Assembly: GCA_037190145.1 (NCBI GenBank)
Contig: JBBCJU010000005.1
Location: 62,001 to 126,000, forward strand
Origin: 55-13 sp037190145
GTDB taxonomy: Bacteria; Armatimonadota; Fimbriimonadia; Fimbriimonadales; Fimbriimonadaceae
Length of the DNA: 64,000 nucleotides
Direction of reading: 5' to 3'
Within the stretch, counting starts at the first letter, position 1, and every line of letters starts with the position of its first letter. Under the pieces are notes generated by a model. That model was not told the DNA's origin. It did no database searches and saw nothing but the letters and a program-made list of their open reading frames with translations. Below are positions 1-8,052 of the stretch, one piece after another. A program made the translations under genes and the position numbers.

Positions 1-1446
1 AAGCTTGTTCAAGCCATTGCCGGATTCACCCTCGGTAAAGCCGACATCTTGCGTCGTGCGATGGGAAAGAAAGATGCCCAGGCCATGGCGGAGATGAAAA
101 CCGAGTTTATGGCTGGCACGGACCAGCACGGCATTGCTGCTGTCAATGCCGAAAAAATTTGGGAAATGCTGTTGCCTTTTGCCGGATATGCGTTTAACAA
201 GGCGCACGCGGTCTGCTACAGCATCCTGGCCTACCAAACGGCATATCTTAAAGCAAACTATCCGGTCGAATACATGGCGGCGCTATTAGCCGTATATCGT
301 GCGAAAGAGGATCGGGTCATTGCCTTTATCGAAGAGTGTCGCAGAAAGAAGATTTCGGTTCTACAACCCGATGTAAATCGGTCCGGTATGGACTTCGAAA
401 TTGAGGAAGGACATTCGATTCGCTTTGGCCTCGCCGCGATAAAGGGGGTAGGAACCGGTGTTGTAGATGGAATATTGGCGGAGCGTAATGAAAATGGAGC
501 CTTTACCCATCTCTTCGAGTTTGCTGACCGAGTTAGAAGTCGGAGCCTAAACAAGACATCTCTTGAGTCCCTCATCAAGGCCGGGGCACTTGATAGCATA
601 GATTCCAACCGAACAAAGCTGTTGAACATGGTGGAAGCGGCATTGATGTTTGCCGACAACAATAACCGCAATCGCTTAGCAGGACAAGACTCTCTGTTCG
701 GCGAGGCCGAAGAGGGAACAACCGCGATCAGCTATCCCATTCTTCCCGATGTCGAAATGGAATCCCGTTCCGACCGTTTGGCCATGGAGAAAGAGGTCAT
801 GGGCATTTATGTGTCTGACCACCCTTTACGTGGTCATGAATCTACTCTGCGAACCGTTAGCACCCATACTTGTGAAGACATTCAGGAGCTTGAAGATGGA
901 CAATTTGTAAAGTTGGCTGGAGTTATTGCGAGCTTGAGGACGATCGTTACTAAGCAATCAGGCAAGCGGATGGCTACGCTTACTTTAGAAGACTTCAGTG
1001 GACAGTCAGGATTGATCGTTTTTCCCGCTACCTTCGACAAGCTCCGAGAACTTTTGGTCAAGGATACGGTTGTTCAGATATCTGGCTTTGTGATGCATCG
1101 TGAAATGCGGGGCGAGAAGTCTGTAGAAATCAGAGTTGAAGACTTAAAGCCGGTGCAAGCCACGATGGAGTTTGATCGTGCAAACCAAACGAACGCCCAG
1201 GGATTAGTCCAAATCTCAATCAAGCGAGCGACGCCCAGCCAACTCGTACAACTCAAACAGATCATTGACGAAAACCCAGGTAGCTATGAAGTAACCATTG
1301 AGGTTCTGAGTGATGATTCCGCACCGGCTATTCCGCTGATTCAGCATGTGAAACCCTCTTCTGAATTTCGTGCCCAAGTTGAAAAACAAGTTGTCAATGC
1401 AAAGATTAAAATCCAAGACTGGAGCACGGCTACAGGTCTGAACTAA
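1..1446 (+). CDS. dnaE: DNA polymerase III subunit alpha, C-terminal part (5' end outside window)
   Basis: This is the replicative polymerase catalytic subunit, cut by the window edge; the reading frame is open from base 1 and 481 residues are visible. The fragment begins in the highly conserved stretch GFTLGKADILRRAMGKK (about residues 8-24) and continues through GYAFNKAHAVCYSILAYQTA, both typical of the DnaE fingers/C-terminal polymerase region. A helix-hairpin-helix segment (SLESLIKAGALDSID) lies near residue 190. An OB-fold segment (FVKLAGVIASLRTIVTKQSG, then LTLEDFSGQ) starts near residue 310. The last ~80 residues are the usual weakly conserved tail. The polymerase active-site aspartates and PHP domain would lie upstream, outside the window, so they cannot be checked. 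The first ATG at position 49 is internal and is not the real start. Confidence 0.97.
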   Translation, partial: KLVQAIAGFTLGKADILRRAMGKKDAQAMAEMKTEFMAGTDQHGIAAVNAEKIWEMLLPFAGYAFNKAHAVCYSILAYQTAYLKANYPVEYMAALLAVYRAKEDRVIAFIEECRRKKISVLQPDVNRSGMDFEIEEGHSIRFGLAAIKGVGTGVVDGILAERNENGAFTHLFEFADRVRSRSLNKTSLESLIKAGALDSIDSNRTKLLNMVEAALMFADNNNRNRLAGQDSLFGEAEEGTTAISYPILPDVEMESRSDRLAMEKEVMGIYVSDHPLRGHESTLRTVSTHTCEDIQELEDGQFVKLAGVIASLRTIVTKQSGKRMATLTLEDFSGQSGLIVFPATFDKLRELLVKDTVVQISGFVMHREMRGEKSVEIRVEDLKPVQATMEFDRANQTNAQGLVQISIKRATPSQLVQLKQIIDENPGSYEVTIEVLSDDSAPAIPLIQHVKPSSEFRAQVEKQVVNAKIKIQDWSTATGLN

Positions 1447-1521
1447 CTCAAACGTCCCAACAACGGGCATAATCTACTATCGCCGTGAGGCATCCGAGAA
1501 TCCTAGACGTCTAACAAATTC

Positions 1522-2235
1522 ATGAGATCATTGTTGCTACCCTTAGTCCTTGCAGTGGCGGCATCCGCACATTCGCAAGCAGATCCTTTTGATTACCACT
1601 GCGCAGATGTGATTCTGCTCCAAGCGAAGCCTGTTCAAACCGAACTCAAAATCACCGAAGCACAACGGGGCAAGATGAATGATGCGGCGGCAACACATCG
1701 CACTCGTTTAACCACATACGAGGCCCAGCAGAAAGCGGCTCGCACCAAGGATACGCAACAACAGACCGCGACTAAGTTAAAGAGCTACTTTGATGAGTTG
1801 AAGAAAGGGGTTTTCACAGCCCTCAACGGTACACAGCTGAAGAGACTGCGAGAGATCACTTTACAGCGTGCTGGCCTTCTGGCGCTTCTGGATGATGTCG
1901 TAGCAAAGAAGATTGGGTTGGCTGGGGCAAATTACCAAAAGTTCCGCACAACCTTCTCCGACGGCGCCAAGCAAGCGGGAGAAATTGAGCGCACTTCTCT
2001 AAAGCCCATTTTCGACAAGTATGAAGCTCGAATGAAAGCCGCTAAAACCTCTGAGGATCGCAAGAAAGTAGAAGACCAAATGCGACCCGAATTGGAAGCG
2101 GAAGGGAAGAAGATTGGCCCCAAGATTCAGGCTCTCCAGAACGAAACTCAAAAGAAACTTTTGGCGCTCCTAAGTCAAACGCAGAAGAATGCTTGGCAGG
2201 CTTTGTTAGGTAAGCCGTTCAATCCTCAAGGTTAG
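1522..2235 (+). CDS. Secreted helical protein with LTxxQ-like motifs (Spy/CpxP-like), unknown function
   Basis: A 237-residue protein with an N-terminal Sec signal peptide (MRSLLLPLVLAVAASAHSQA, probable cleavage before DPF). The rest is predicted to be highly charged and alpha-helical. It contains repeated short motifs of the type KITEAQ, LNGTQLKRLREI and LSQTQKNAWQALLG. These resemble the LTxxQ motifs of periplasmic Spy/CpxP-type proteins, but the match is at motif level only. It is clearly related to the next gene: both share a TELKI(T/S)E-Q start, a central VA(K/R)KIGL segment and a C-terminal W-ALG-FN ending. It is first in a tightly packed three-gene run (2-nt gap, then a 4-nt overlap), so probably one transcript. 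No strong ribosome binding site precedes the ATG. Function is not established. Confidence 0.8.
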   Translation: MRSLLLPLVLAVAASAHSQADPFDYHCADVILLQAKPVQTELKITEAQRGKMNDAAATHRTRLTTYEAQQKAARTKDTQQQTATKLKSYFDELKKGVFTALNGTQLKRLREITLQRAGLLALLDDVVAKKIGLAGANYQKFRTTFSDGAKQAGEIERTSLKPIFDKYEARMKAAKTSEDRKKVEDQMRPELEAEGKKIGPKIQALQNETQKKLLALLSQTQKNAWQALLGKPFNPQG

Positions 2236-2237
2236 TC

Positions 2238-2909
2238 ATGAAGCGTCTGTCAGTCCTTGTATGTCTCGTCGTGTCAAGTTTTTGTCTAGCGCAGCTCTAT
2301 CCTTCAAAAACGGGCTTGCTGGGTAGCATGGCCTTACGCCTCGCTGATCCAGTTTTCAAAACTGAGTTGAAGATTTCCGAAGTGCAGACACAAAAGATTG
2401 GCGAACACTTTAAGGTTCTACAAGCCGCGCAGGAACGATCCAGCGAAGAGGCATCGAAAGCCAAACCAGATCAGTATGAGGCTATTCAGAAACGCCTGGA
2501 AAAGGTTGAGCTAGATTCAGCAAACAAGATCATTTCCGTGCTTTCAAAGCACCAGAAGGGAAGGCTTATGGAGATAGCCCTCCAAGATGCCGGTCCATTT
2601 GCTCTACGAAATGCGGACGTTGCTCGGAAGATTGGTCTCAGTAATGAGCAACGCATTAAGATCAATGCTGTAGCCGCAAAAACAATCGCCACCCTGGATG
2701 AGATTCACGCAAAAATGGGATCACAACTTGAGGCCGCACCTCCTGGAAAGGCAGGAGATGCCAAACGAGCGGCCATTGTGAAATCATACGAGCCTCGACT
2801 GAAGGAGATAGAGAAAACATCTGAGGCACAAGTGCTGGCAACTTTGACTCCGGCTCAGCTTAAGAATTGGAAAACGGCACTGGGGATCGCTTTTAACCAA
2901 AGGTCATGA
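2238..2909 (+). CDS. Secreted helical protein, paralogue of preceding gene
   Basis: A 223-residue predicted periplasmic protein with signal peptide MKRLSVLVCLVVSSFCLAQ. The mature part is helical and charged, with LTxxQ-like motifs (KISEVQTQKI, LSKHQKGRLMEIAL, LTPAQLKNWKTALG). It has the same layout as the preceding gene, including the VARKIGL centre and the ALGIAFN ending, so the pair is best explained by tandem duplication. The ATG lies 2 nt after the upstream stop, which implies translational coupling. The stop overlaps the next start by 4 nt (ATGA). A Spy/CpxP-like extracytoplasmic chaperone or stress role is possible but is inferred only from composition and motifs. Confidence 0.8.
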   Translation: MKRLSVLVCLVVSSFCLAQLYPSKTGLLGSMALRLADPVFKTELKISEVQTQKIGEHFKVLQAAQERSSEEASKAKPDQYEAIQKRLEKVELDSANKIISVLSKHQKGRLMEIALQDAGPFALRNADVARKIGLSNEQRIKINAVAAKTIATLDEIHAKMGSQLEAAPPGKAGDAKRAAIVKSYEPRLKEIEKTSEAQVLATLTPAQLKNWKTALGIAFNQRS

Positions 2910-3568
2910 GAATTCTTTTTACCGTCTTCTGCCTAGCCTTGACGCTTCTTAGTCTTGGGCAAGACAAGAAAGAAACCCATGGCAAAACCCACGCTCACAT
3001 CCTCAACATGGGATTTGATAAGTGGTATGAGTTCTACACCAAGAAGGAAGGTGAGACTACGCATGGAATGTCTCAGGCCTGCTACATTTATGCTCGTAGC
3101 TTGAAGTGGAGGAACCAGGGCCTTGAGGCAAAAGCCAACCCACATTTGCGCCAACAGGTTAAGGAGTTGCGAAGTCACTTCTCCAAACTTGGTGAGTCAG
3201 CGGTCACTCTGTTTAGTACCTTGTCGGGAGGAGGCACAATGTGGCTTCTAACCTACGCTACCGACGCAATGGATCAAGAGAAAACTCTTTATGCCTTGCT
3301 TAATGGGAAGGTTAAGCCTGCGAAAGCAAGGGTTGTTTCTGATGTCACTAAGGAGATTGATTCCTTATCGAAGGCAATCGCGACGGCACCAGAATCGACA
3401 TGGCGAGAACCTAGCTCAAAAGCCAATGCAAATCGGCAACTGAAGATTGTTCAGGTGGCTTGGCAGGACATCCTTGCGATCGCAAAGAAGCTTGATCGGA
3501 AAAAGTCTGATCATGTTCTTGCTTATTGTGCCACTGTGCTTCAAGCCTCTGTACAGGATGTACGCTAG
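2906..3568 (+). CDS. Secreted protein of unknown function
   Basis: A 220-residue protein beginning with a short signal peptide (MRILFTVFCLALTLLSLG, then QDKKE). The mature part is mostly polar and helical, with a single cysteine (QACYIYARSLKW) early and another near the end (LAYCATVLQ). I do not recognise a family. It overlaps the upstream gene by 4 nt (ATGA), so it is the third member of a small operon of secreted proteins. It ends 34 nt before trpA. Confidence 0.75.
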   Translation: MRILFTVFCLALTLLSLGQDKKETHGKTHAHILNMGFDKWYEFYTKKEGETTHGMSQACYIYARSLKWRNQGLEAKANPHLRQQVKELRSHFSKLGESAVTLFSTLSGGGTMWLLTYATDAMDQEKTLYALLNGKVKPAKARVVSDVTKEIDSLSKAIATAPESTWREPSSKANANRQLKIVQVAWQDILAIAKKLDRKKSDHVLAYCATVLQASVQDVR

Positions 3569-3602
3569 AAAAAGAACACGAGCGCGGTAAGATTTAGGTT
3601 CA

Positions 3603-4385
3603 TTGAGCGCAATACAAACCAAGTTTAGACAACTTGCCGAGAAGGGCGAGAAGGCCCTTGTTCTATTTATAACCGCTGGTGACCAGCCCTTAGAAGAACT
3701 TCCCAAGATTCTAGAGACTCTAGTCGAAGGGGGAGCCGATCTTATCGAGGTAGGAGTCCCCTTTAGCGACCCCTTTGGAGAAGGTCCAACGATTCAGGCA
3801 TCTAGTCAGAGATCCCTAGATCGGGGAACGACGCCCGAAGATATCCTGAACGCCATTGCACGTTTTGACTCTCCAATTCCCATCGTCACCATGGGCTACT
3901 ACAACACTTACTTACGACTTGGTCTTGAGTCCATTGCAAGCAAGTCAGCTCAGAGTGGAGTCGTGGGTGCGATTATTAGCGATCTTGTGCCAGACGAGGG
4001 AGATGACTGGGGCAAGGCAGCCCTGGAGAACGGTCTGGATACGATTTACCTAGTTGCCCCGACTAGTACAGATCAGAGAATTGATGAGGTGTGCAACCGA
4101 ACTACAGGCTTTGTATACGCTGTATCCAGAACGGGTGTAACCGGTACTCAGACAGATGCTCCTATCGAAGTATCAAGCCTTGTAGAAAGAGTCAAATCTC
4201 GGACTGATCTTCCCGTGTGTGTTGGGTTCGGTATATCCACTCCGGAACATGTAAGAATGGTCTGCCAGGTGGCAGATGGGGCGGTAGTGGGAAGCTATCT
4301 TGTTGATCTATTGCATAAAGAATGGCCTCAAGGAAGGGCAAAAATCCTTGAGGCCATCAAGTCGCTTAAAGAAGCTACTCGCTAA
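3603..4385 (+). CDS. trpA: Tryptophan synthase alpha chain
   Basis: A 260-residue TIM-barrel enzyme. It cleaves indole-3-glycerol phosphate to indole and glyceraldehyde 3-phosphate in the cytoplasm and passes indole to TrpB. Recognisable family segments are ALVLFITAGDQP at the N-terminus, LIEVGVPFSDPFGEGPTIQ with the catalytic Glu and Asp, a GFVYAVSRTGVTG phosphate-binding loop, and VCVGFGIST near the C-terminus. The length matches the family. The start is TTG; no earlier in-frame start fits. No trpB or other trp gene lies in the window, so trpA stands alone behind a block of secreted-protein genes. It converges with the next gene, overlapping by 4 nt at the stop codons. Confidence 0.95.
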   Translation: MSAIQTKFRQLAEKGEKALVLFITAGDQPLEELPKILETLVEGGADLIEVGVPFSDPFGEGPTIQASSQRSLDRGTTPEDILNAIARFDSPIPIVTMGYYNTYLRLGLESIASKSAQSGVVGAIISDLVPDEGDDWGKAALENGLDTIYLVAPTSTDQRIDEVCNRTTGFVYAVSRTGVTGTQTDAPIEVSSLVERVKSRTDLPVCVGFGISTPEHVRMVCQVADGAVVGSYLVDLLHKEWPQGRAKILEAIKSLKEATR

Positions 4386-4654
4386 AACGGAAACTGAGCA
4401 TTCAGAATCGCAGGGAAGAAGTCTTCTGGAACGTACAAGGTTCCTTCATGGACTCTGGGGGCTGCGGAGAGCGTGATGATCTTGCCGTCCACTACGGCAT
4501 TTTCATCAGCCATCGTCGCCACGGTCGTGTTTCCATTCAACTCCACCGTTGCTTGTTTCTGCGAGTTGTCCCAGACGACTTTGCCATTCATCTGCTCAAT
4601 GGCGGATCGCAGTGCAACATATTTCTTTCCTTCGATTTCTAAAACATTGGACAT
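4382..4654 (-). CDS. Stand-alone copper-amine-oxidase-like (stalk) domain protein
   Basis: A 90-residue protein. The region from about residue 25 onward (VVWDNSQKQATVELNG, then VDGKIITLSAAPRVHEGTLY, VPEDFFPAIL) follows the pattern of the copper amine oxidase N-terminal-like stalk domain. That domain is usually found on large secreted or surface proteins. Here it is the whole protein and no signal peptide or membrane segment precedes it. The start is well supported by an AGGAG ribosome binding site a few bases upstream of the ATG. The stop overlaps the convergent trpA stop by 4 nt. A role in protein-protein contacts is possible; no enzymatic residues are expected. Confidence 0.8.
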   Translation of the reverse strand: MSNVLEIEGKKYVALRSAIEQMNGKVVWDNSQKQATVELNGNTTVATMADENAVVDGKIITLSAAPRVHEGTLYVPEDFFPAILNAQFPF

Positions 4655-4699
4655 CTAAACTCCTGCCTAGCGGCTTCGCTAGTTGTTAGAATTATACGG

Positions 4700-5056
4700 C
4701 TAGCTAACCGTAATTTGGTTGTCCACAGTATAGTCGTCGCCAGCTTGGGTCTTGGCAATAGTCTCAGCCGTTTCCTTTGACTTGGCATCCTTAGCGACAC
4801 CTTTAAGCGTGATTGTTTTATCAATGGTATCTACGTTGAGACCATCAATGACCACATCGTTGGCTGCGCTTATTGCTGATTTAATTTTCCCTGTCAACAT
4901 AGCGTTTGAAGCGACGCTTCCTGCCTCATCTGTAGTCTTCGAAATTGCATCGCCAGTATGATCTGCAGCTTTGCTCATGTCGTCCTTTGCTTCCTGAGAG
5001 CAGCCGATCAATCCTAAACCAAGAATTGCACCAACGAGTAAGTTTGTATTTTTCAT
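4700..5056 (-). CDS. BON-domain lipoprotein
   Basis: A 118-residue protein starting with a lipoprotein signal peptide: MKNTNLLVGAILGLGLIGCS, lipobox LIGC with Cys-19 as the acylation site. A helical, Ala/Asp-rich linker follows, then a BON domain (about residues 50-118: LTGKIKSAISAANDV, LNVDTIDKTITLKGVAKDAK, DYTVDNQITVS). BON domains are typical of OsmY-like envelope proteins and are thought to bind membranes or phospholipids. An AGGAGG ribosome binding site sits about 6 nt upstream of the ATG. The gene is 45 nt upstream of the stalk-domain gene on the same strand, so co-transcription is plausible. It probably acts in the periplasm or outer membrane under envelope or osmotic stress (inference). 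Confidence 0.88.
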   Translation of the reverse strand: MKNTNLLVGAILGLGLIGCSQEAKDDMSKAADHTGDAISKTTDEAGSVASNAMLTGKIKSAISAANDVVIDGLNVDTIDKTITLKGVAKDAKSKETAETIAKTQAGDDYTVDNQITVS

Positions 5057-5121
5057 TACCTACCTCCTGTCCTAAGACATTTCTTGAACTGCAAGCGACG
5101 TAAGGCGGTTCCATCTAGACC

Positions 5122-5160
5122 TATGAAAAGGCCCGACCGGAACTGTCGGGCCTTTTCATA
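5122..5160 (-). terminator. Rho-independent terminator of the TlpA-like gene
   Basis: A perfect 16-bp inverted repeat (arms 5122-5137 and 5145-5160, 7-nt loop) with a GC-rich core (GGCCCGAC) and a TTTTC run in its 3' arm on the minus strand. It lies 16 nt past the stop of the gene ending at 5176. The symmetric A/T flanks mean it could also act on plus-strand transcripts. Confidence 0.85.
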
Positions 5161-5175
5161 TGGGACTAGCTTGTT

Positions 5176-6498
5176 TTACTTTTCAGCCAGAAGCTTCTCA
5201 ATCTCAGCTCTGAACTTTGTGAAGATGGCAGGACTGTATCCAATCTCAATGGAGTGAACCTGACCTTTGCGGTCAACAACGGTGACGTGAGGAATTCCAC
5301 TAACTCCATAGGCCTCGAAGTTGGAACGCTCTCCAAACAAAATCGGCCACTCTAGCTTAAATTCTTTGATGAAATCAGCCATCTTGGCAAATTCAGCATC
5401 TCTGGATAAGTTGCGCTCTTGGCCATAGTAACCGTAATAAGTGGTAACACCGAGCACCTCTAGACCTTGACCTTTCAGTTCGCTGTACATCTTTGTCATG
5501 TCTGGGTAGCTGGCCTTACATGGACCGCACCAGTGGGCAAAGAAATCGATGATAACTACTTTGCCTTTTAAGGCTTCAAGTCCCTTGAAGTCACCGTAGA
5601 GTCTTTCAACGGTTAATGCTGGAGCAACGGCTCCGATCATCTCCATCTGCTTAATGCTGGAATTTGCTCGTCGGGCAACCGAACTTGAAGGATCGATGTT
5701 ACCAACGAAGTCCTTTAGAATCTTGAGAGCCTCAGGCTTTCTCCCGGCACCCTGTAAGAGTTCAGATTTCTTCTCAGCAATGGAGAATTTCACCGCTTGT
5801 TCTTGCAAGATCGAATTTTGCTCAAAGGTCGCCAAGCGTTCTGCATCCGGCTTTGGCGCGGTTGCAGGAGGATTTTGTTGTTCGCGAGCTTTCGCAAGTT
5901 CTAGAGATCGTTGTGCATTGGCTTTATGATCTTCCGCAGGCAGTTTAGCTGCAACGCTCTCAAGAATCTTAATGGCTGCATCTACCCCTTGGCTCTTGGC
6001 AATCGTGTCCGCATAGGCACCGGTCGTTCTAGAAACAAGAGTGCGTGCGCCGAGTGCGTCCACAGGCTTAATCTCTTTTAGAGTCATGGCGACCATATCT
6101 GCTTCACCCAGGGTGTTGCAGCTATTCACCATTAGGGATTGAGCCGCAAACTTATCGGCTGGATTCGGATTCGTAGCGAGAAACTTGTGGCAAAGATTGC
6201 AGACATCTTTGTAGCGACCCGCTAGTTCAAATACTTTCGCCCAGTCGAAAGCATCTTTGGCCTCAACTTTCTCAGGATCTACACCCTTGATTGCCTCCTC
6301 GGCCTTGGCCTTCACTCCTTCGCTTAGGACAGAGGCGTTGATTGGCTTATTTGCCTGTCGTGCTTCTTGAAGCAGCTGGGACCGATACTGTTGAATCTGC
6401 GTGAGAATTTCTTTCGGACTAGACTGTGCAAAAGCAGATGCGCTTACGATCGCAAGTGCACAAAGTGCTGTTCGCACAATATGGGTGACCTTAACCAT
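5176..6498 (-). CDS. TlpA/ResA-like thioredoxin-fold protein with N-terminal helical region
   Basis: A 440-residue exported protein. The signal peptide is MVKVTHIVRTALCALAIVSA, with cleavage near AFAQ. A ~270-residue helical region follows, rich in short TPR-like repeats (FELAGRYKDVCNLCHKFL, KILKDFVGNI). A C-terminal TlpA/AhpC-type thioredoxin domain starts near residue 295. The redox motif is WCGPC (VIIDFFAHWCGPCKASYPDM) and the cis-proline loop is GVSGIPHVTVVD. Such proteins usually act as extracytoplasmic thiol oxidoreductases, for example in cytochrome c maturation or disulfide reduction. No CcdA/DsbD-type partner is visible nearby. The gene is monocistronic and is followed by a strong terminator. 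Confidence 0.9.
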   Translation of the reverse strand: MVKVTHIVRTALCALAIVSASAFAQSSPKEILTQIQQYRSQLLQEARQANKPINASVLSEGVKAKAEEAIKGVDPEKVEAKDAFDWAKVFELAGRYKDVCNLCHKFLATNPNPADKFAAQSLMVNSCNTLGEADMVAMTLKEIKPVDALGARTLVSRTTGAYADTIAKSQGVDAAIKILESVAAKLPAEDHKANAQRSLELAKAREQQNPPATAPKPDAERLATFEQNSILQEQAVKFSIAEKKSELLQGAGRKPEALKILKDFVGNIDPSSSVARRANSSIKQMEMIGAVAPALTVERLYGDFKGLEALKGKVVIIDFFAHWCGPCKASYPDMTKMYSELKGQGLEVLGVTTYYGYYGQERNLSRDAEFAKMADFIKEFKLEWPILFGERSNFEAYGVSGIPHVTVVDRKGQVHSIEIGYSPAIFTKFRAEIEKLLAEK

Positions 6499-6589
6499 GA
6501 TGAAAACATTTTAACAAAGTTTTCTTGTGGCATTGAACAAACCAACGGCTTAACTAAACGGATAGCAGCAGAATCTATAAATTCTCAAA

Positions 6590-7444
6590 CTATTCTATGG
6601 GCCACTTGCTCAAATGCCGATCATTCCAATTTCGAACATCACCGGTCGCTCTTGCTTCTTCAAGCAGATCCATGTCCAATTCAGCTAATGCTATGTCTTC
6701 CTGATCAAACCACGTTTCTGCCAAGACGCCGTTGGGAGGGAACTGGTGAACCGGTGGTGCCAAAATGGCGCTTGAACCTGAAGTCTCGGTGACGGGCTCT
6801 CTTCCTAAATCTCCAACAAGAGATGAGTGAACGACAAAATTCTGATTTTCCACGGCGCGGGCGTGGCAGCTATACCGAACCCGGTGAAAGCCATGGTTGG
6901 TTTCTGTGTATGCCGGAACGCAGTGGATGGTCACCCCTTCTTCAGCCAGGGCTCGCCCTGCCTCTGGAAATTCCGAGTCATAACAAATGGTTACGCCTAG
7001 GCGACGGTCCGGAATCTTGACCAGAGTGCTACCTGTCTGAAGTCCCCAAACCTCTTTTTCATACTGAGTGAGATTATTCTTCTCGCTTATAACTAGTCCG
7101 AGAGAAGGATGCCCAACTGCGCAGGCATTCACAATCCCCTTCGGCGTTTCCCTGAAATGAGATCCTCCGACCAATACCAATCCACTATTCTCAGAAATAC
7201 GCTGTATCCAGTCCTCTATAGATTGGCTGAATTGAGCTAGGTAGCGAGGAACCTTTGTCTCGGCTAAATCTGGCTCCAGGTGAAGAAGCTCAAGCACCAT
7301 CAGCTCTGGGACAACGATGATTGCCGCCCCGGCGGTATGAGCCCGTTCTACAAGGTCATAAAAGTGGCTGAAAAATTCGCCATCGCTTTTAATCTCGCGC
7401 AACTTCCAATTGACAGCTGCAACTTTAATCTTCACGGTTGCCAC
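6590..7444 (-). CDS. Carbon-nitrogen hydrolase (nitrilase superfamily)
   Basis: A 284-residue amidase/nitrilase-superfamily enzyme. The Glu-Lys-Cys catalytic triad is visible: Glu in VPELM (about residue 47), Lys in QYEKEVWG (about 130) and Cys in TICYDSEFPEAGR (about 159). It most resembles the C-terminal half of the bifunctional GNAT/carbon-nitrogen hydrolase proteins typified by Bacillus YhcX. Here the upstream, 13-nt-overlapping gene encodes the GNAT half, so the two probably work as a pair. The start is GTG at 7444; a second GTG three codons later is possible. The substrate cannot be told from sequence. It is the last gene of the parB-GNAT-nitrilase operon. Confidence 0.92.
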   Translation of the reverse strand: MATVKIKVAAVNWKLREIKSDGEFFSHFYDLVERAHTAGAAIIVVPELMVLELLHLEPDLAETKVPRYLAQFSQSIEDWIQRISENSGLVLVGGSHFRETPKGIVNACAVGHPSLGLVISEKNNLTQYEKEVWGLQTGSTLVKIPDRRLGVTICYDSEFPEAGRALAEEGVTIHCVPAYTETNHGFHRVRYSCHARAVENQNFVVHSSLVGDLGREPVTETSGSSAILAPPVHQFPPNGVLAETWFDQEDIALAELDMDLLEEARATGDVRNWNDRHLSKWPIE

Positions 7445-8052
7445 TCCATCAATGCAGCCGCATTACCAGATTCCGAATCCTCCATGTAGTCGTGTATCAC
7501 TCCTACATAGGTTAACCCATAACGCAATAGGGGCGTGGCCGTACGGTCAATCACCTTCTGAGAAGCAACGAGAGACGCGTATTCCTCAACGGACACATTC
7601 TGTATAGTTTCAGCATATGTTAGGTAGTCAGGAAGGCGACAAGCAGTGCCAAAACGAACTAGCCCAAGTTTGCGCACCGCCTCAAATCGTAAGTTGTACA
7701 AAGAACGCCCCAAACCTTTACCCCTATATTCGGGATGCACACTGATGTCCAGCCCGTACAAAGTATTGCCATCCTGACAAAAGGTTTCTAGGAATGCGCC
7801 ACCCACGGTTTCATCCCAATTTTGATGACCTTGCCACTTGGACTCAGAAATCCTAGTAGAACTGGCGCTGGCAACTACACGATCACTATCCATCGCCACA
7901 AACTGCCCATCGGGAAAGAGAGACATGTGACGTAGTAGGTGTTCCGATGCCCACAGAAGTTCCTCAGGAAATGGGTGTGGAAAGCAAGCTCGTTGAAGAG
8001 AAACGACACCCTCCACATCTTCCTCCCTCATTTGGCGAAAGACAAGACTCAC
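7432..8052 (-). CDS. GNAT-family N-acetyltransferase (N-terminal half of a YhcX-like pair)
   Basis: A 206-residue acetyltransferase. The acetyl-CoA-binding motif A is visible as LDISVHPEYRGKGLGRSLYN (V-x-P-x-x-R-G-x-G). The N-terminus VFRQMREEDVEGVVSLQRAC is standard for GNAT proteins. The C-terminal part (LPDYLTYAETIQNVSVEEYA, then PLLRYGLTYVGVIHDYMED) resembles the linker region of the fused GNAT/carbon-nitrogen hydrolases rather than RimI-like enzymes. The gene overlaps parB by 4 nt (GTGA) and the nitrilase gene by 13 nt, so translation is coupled. The acceptor substrate is unknown. Confidence 0.9.
   Translation of the reverse strand: MSLVFRQMREEDVEGVVSLQRACFPHPFPEELLWASEHLLRHMSLFPDGQFVAMDSDRVVASASSTRISESKWQGHQNWDETVGGAFLETFCQDGNTLYGLDISVHPEYRGKGLGRSLYNLRFEAVRKLGLVRFGTACRLPDYLTYAETIQNVSVEEYASLVASQKVIDRTATPLLRYGLTYVGVIHDYMEDSESGNAAALMEWQP

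Noticed and set aside
3416..3706. 96-aa minus-strand frame across the trpA start
   Set aside because: It is antisense to two well-supported genes, with no recognisable domain or ribosome binding site.
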